From: Eukaryota sp. TZLM1-RC
Lineage: Eukaryota; Metamonada: BaSk clade
Reading direction: 5' to 3'
Assembly (NCBI GenBank): GCA_040285825.1
Contig: JAUPSS010000003.1
Span: 1,426,001-1,490,000 of the forward strand
Length of the DNA: 64,000 nt
Position numbers and translations under genes: made by a program
Shown here: piece by piece, positions 62,788 through 64,000 of the stretch
Layout of the letters: each line of letters begins with the position of its first letter
Position numbering within the stretch: position 1 is the first letter of the stretch
Notes under the pieces: model-generated
What the model was told of the DNA's origin: nothing
What the model saw: only the letters and a program-made list of their open reading frames with translations
Databases searched by the model: none

Positions 62788-63705
62788 CTACCAACCATCA
62801 CAAAATTTTTGCTCAAAACAACCATAATCCTTTCCTTTAACTACACTGCCTTGAACTAGCTTGTAAACCCTTGGCCATTCTAAAATACGTCGTTCTTTAG
62901 GAACATTGACCGAAACTACTTCCCATTCACTAGCCAAGACTGACAAACCGTCGAGAACAGCAAAAACAACACCATCCATTCCCTGAGACGATAATAATCT
63001 TCTTCTAATAGTGGTATTTGGAATATTGATTAGATCTAATAAATCTTTGCAGACAGATATCACACCAAGAGCAAAAGGCCAATCAAATTTGATTGAATGT
63101 TCATGGATAGCTTTCCCATAATTTAGTTCCCCCATCCTTAATAAAATAGTAATAGGCATTAAGCCAACACCTCTGAAATCTCTGACAGGATTAGGTCCTT
63201 GGAATCCTAGATCTAACCAATACTTGGAATTTAATACATCTGAAGGAACATGTCCAAACCAATGCTGGTGAACACGAGAGCATAGAGCTAGAGTCTCCTG
63301 AGAGATGGTGGAAGGGTCTGCGGGATTGGGGTTGTGGTGTTTGACAAGCGATTGTAAGGTGGCGAAGGTGGAACTGAGGTGCTTGTAAAAGGTAAAATAG
63401 TAAGACAGCGCACAGAAGAGGGAAGATGACGTGGAAGAAAAGGAAAGTGAACGCAGAATAGAGATAGAAGAAAGATTGTCACAGGAGGGAGATGTGGGTG
63501 GTAGGATCCCGCGTTTAAGTAGGAGCGAGTCTAGTTCGGTTAAAAGAGCTGTTGCACTAACACTAGGAGGTATATGGTTACATGAAGCAAGTTTGAGAAG
63601 AATTTGTTTGGGTCGGGTCCTTTGTAACCATTTCAAAAGGAATGCAGCAAGTATTGAAATAACAAGAAACAGTGAAAGGATGTGGATGTATTGCTGAAAG
63701 ATCAT
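62788..63705 (-). CDS. ELMO-domain protein with N-terminal membrane anchor
   Basis: A 305-residue ORF. One hydrophobic segment lies at about residues 5-25 (YIHILSLFLVISILAAFLLK). The ELMO/CED-12 signature is at about residues 147-187: HWFGHV, then YWLDLGFQGPNPVRDFRGVG and LMPITILLRMGE. In the ELMOD family this region holds the Arg that gives GTPase-activating activity toward Arf/Arl proteins; here DFRG is present. A helical tail runs to the end (RRILEWPRVYKLVQGSV). It is likely an ER or Golgi-membrane Arl/Arf regulator. The ATG is within 10 bases of a Fanzor terminal stub. Confidence 0.85.
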   Translation of the reverse strand: MIFQQYIHILSLFLVISILAAFLLKWLQRTRPKQILLKLASCNHIPPSVSATALLTELDSLLLKRGILPPTSPSCDNLSSISILRSLSFSSTSSSLFCALSYYFTFYKHLSSTFATLQSLVKHHNPNPADPSTISQETLALCSRVHQHWFGHVPSDVLNSKYWLDLGFQGPNPVRDFRGVGLMPITILLRMGELNYGKAIHEHSIKFDWPFALGVISVCKDLLDLINIPNTTIRRRLLSSQGMDGVVFAVLDGLSVLASEWEVVSVNVPKERRILEWPRVYKLVQGSVVKGKDYGCFEQKFCDGW

Positions 63706-63714
63706 TATTACAGA

Positions 63715-63835
63715 TATTGTCTATAACAATGAAATAAGTGTCCTATTTACAGTAATGTTGAGGGTGAGTTTTTGAGAAGATTTTCTCCTCCACCATCTAC
63801 TTATGCTTCCATCACTGACATCAATTTAGCGACGC
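63715..63835 (-). repeat. Fanzor element terminal stub F4
   Basis: It repeats the terminal sequence of F1 and F2: TATTGTCTATAACAATGAAA then TAAGTGTCCT, then GTTTTTGAGAAG-type and GATTTTCTCCT, then a diverged CTTCCATCACTG segment that in F1/F2 encodes LNMLTVMEAHV. About 40 internal bases present in F1/F2 are missing. No other Fanzor coding sequence remains. Confidence 0.78.
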
Positions 63836-63862
63836 AAAAATCCTCAGGTTCATTCAGTATAC

Positions 63863-64000
63863 ATGGTTTTGAATTGGAAGCAACCTTCTCGTGATGACGC
63901 CAGTCCAAAGCGTTGCCTTTCAGATCATCTCACTTATCAACTAGATAAAGAGCTTGTTAGTGATCTAGATTTCAATAAGGACTATAGTAAAGCTACGAAT
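63863..64000 (+). CDS. N-terminal part of an unidentified protein (cut by window edge)
   Basis: An ATG at 63863 opens a frame that stays open to the window end (46 codons): MVLNWKQPSRDDASPKRCLS then DHLTYQLDKELVSDLDFNKD. It is charged and hydrophilic, with no signal peptide. It starts 158 bases from the divergent ELMO gene start, so it may share a promoter region with it. The product is unknown. Confidence 0.4.
   Translation, partial: MVLNWKQPSRDDASPKRCLSDHLTYQLDKELVSDLDFNKDYSKATN

Noticed and set aside
1-64000. CRISPR arrays, tRNA or rRNA genes, bacterial operons
   Set aside because: No regularly spaced repeats, no cloverleaf with GTTCRA-type T-loop and no rRNA blocks were noticed. All identified proteins are eukaryotic types.

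Overview
This is a 64 kb piece of an AT-rich eukaryotic nuclear genome. The evidence is a set of eukaryote-only housekeeping genes: SF3b and Aquarius splicing factors, SRP54, Sec23, an Rpb6 subunit, Cdc45, Smc5, N-myristoyltransferase and Rqc2/NEMF. The genes are short, mostly intron-free, closely packed on both strands, and use ordinary TAA/TAG/TGA stops. The few introns I can prove by reading-frame reconstruction are tiny (27, 27 and 32 nt, and probably 41 nt). This fits a protist with a compact genome. The sequence alone does not let me name the lineage.

Layout. 1-2.7 kb: the start of a membrane-anchored gene running off the left edge, a decayed Fanzor (eukaryotic TnpB-like) gene and a LINE 3' end. 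2.8-14.4 kb: SF3B3, SMC5, CDC45 and a Golgi-type glycosyltransferase. 14.5-21 kb: a nest of non-LTR retrotransposons with a restriction-like endonuclease (families here called A and B), one inserted inside another. 21.4-30.3 kb: RPB6, an unrecognised 761-residue protein, Rqc2/NEMF, an EF-hand protein and SRP54. 31.2-32.5 kb: LINE family C. 32.7-42.2 kb: a DEAH-type helicase, SEC23, another LINE-C piece and AQR. 42.2-44.4 kb: Fanzor relic F1 and a complete-ended hAT element. 44.9-47.1 kb: mevalonate diphosphate decarboxylase and N-myristoyltransferase. 47.2-54 kb: Fanzor relic F2 carrying a nested hAT element, a LINE-A piece, a relic joining a Ulp1/C48-like protease to a family-B DNA polymerase, and a LINE RT piece. 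54.8-59.8 kb: a WD-repeat gene and Fanzor relic F3, split by a LINE tail and preceded by an ORF with a 2A-like motif. 60.2-64 kb: a protein kinase with four PBZ-like zinc fingers and a vWA domain, an ELMO-domain gene, a Fanzor terminal stub, and the start of another gene at the right edge.

How it fits together. The cellular genes are unlinked housekeeping functions (splicing, replication and repair, secretion, ribosome quality control, isoprenoid synthesis, lipidation). The accessory DNA is layered: Fanzor elements are hit by hAT and LINE insertions, and LINEs are hit by LINEs. The most striking pattern is that every Fanzor relic lies directly 5' of a host gene in the same orientation. In three cases (AQR, NMT and the ELMO gene) the same element end touches the start codon. 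Other notable items are the protease-polymerase relic, the kinase-PBZ-vWA fusion, and the very small introns.
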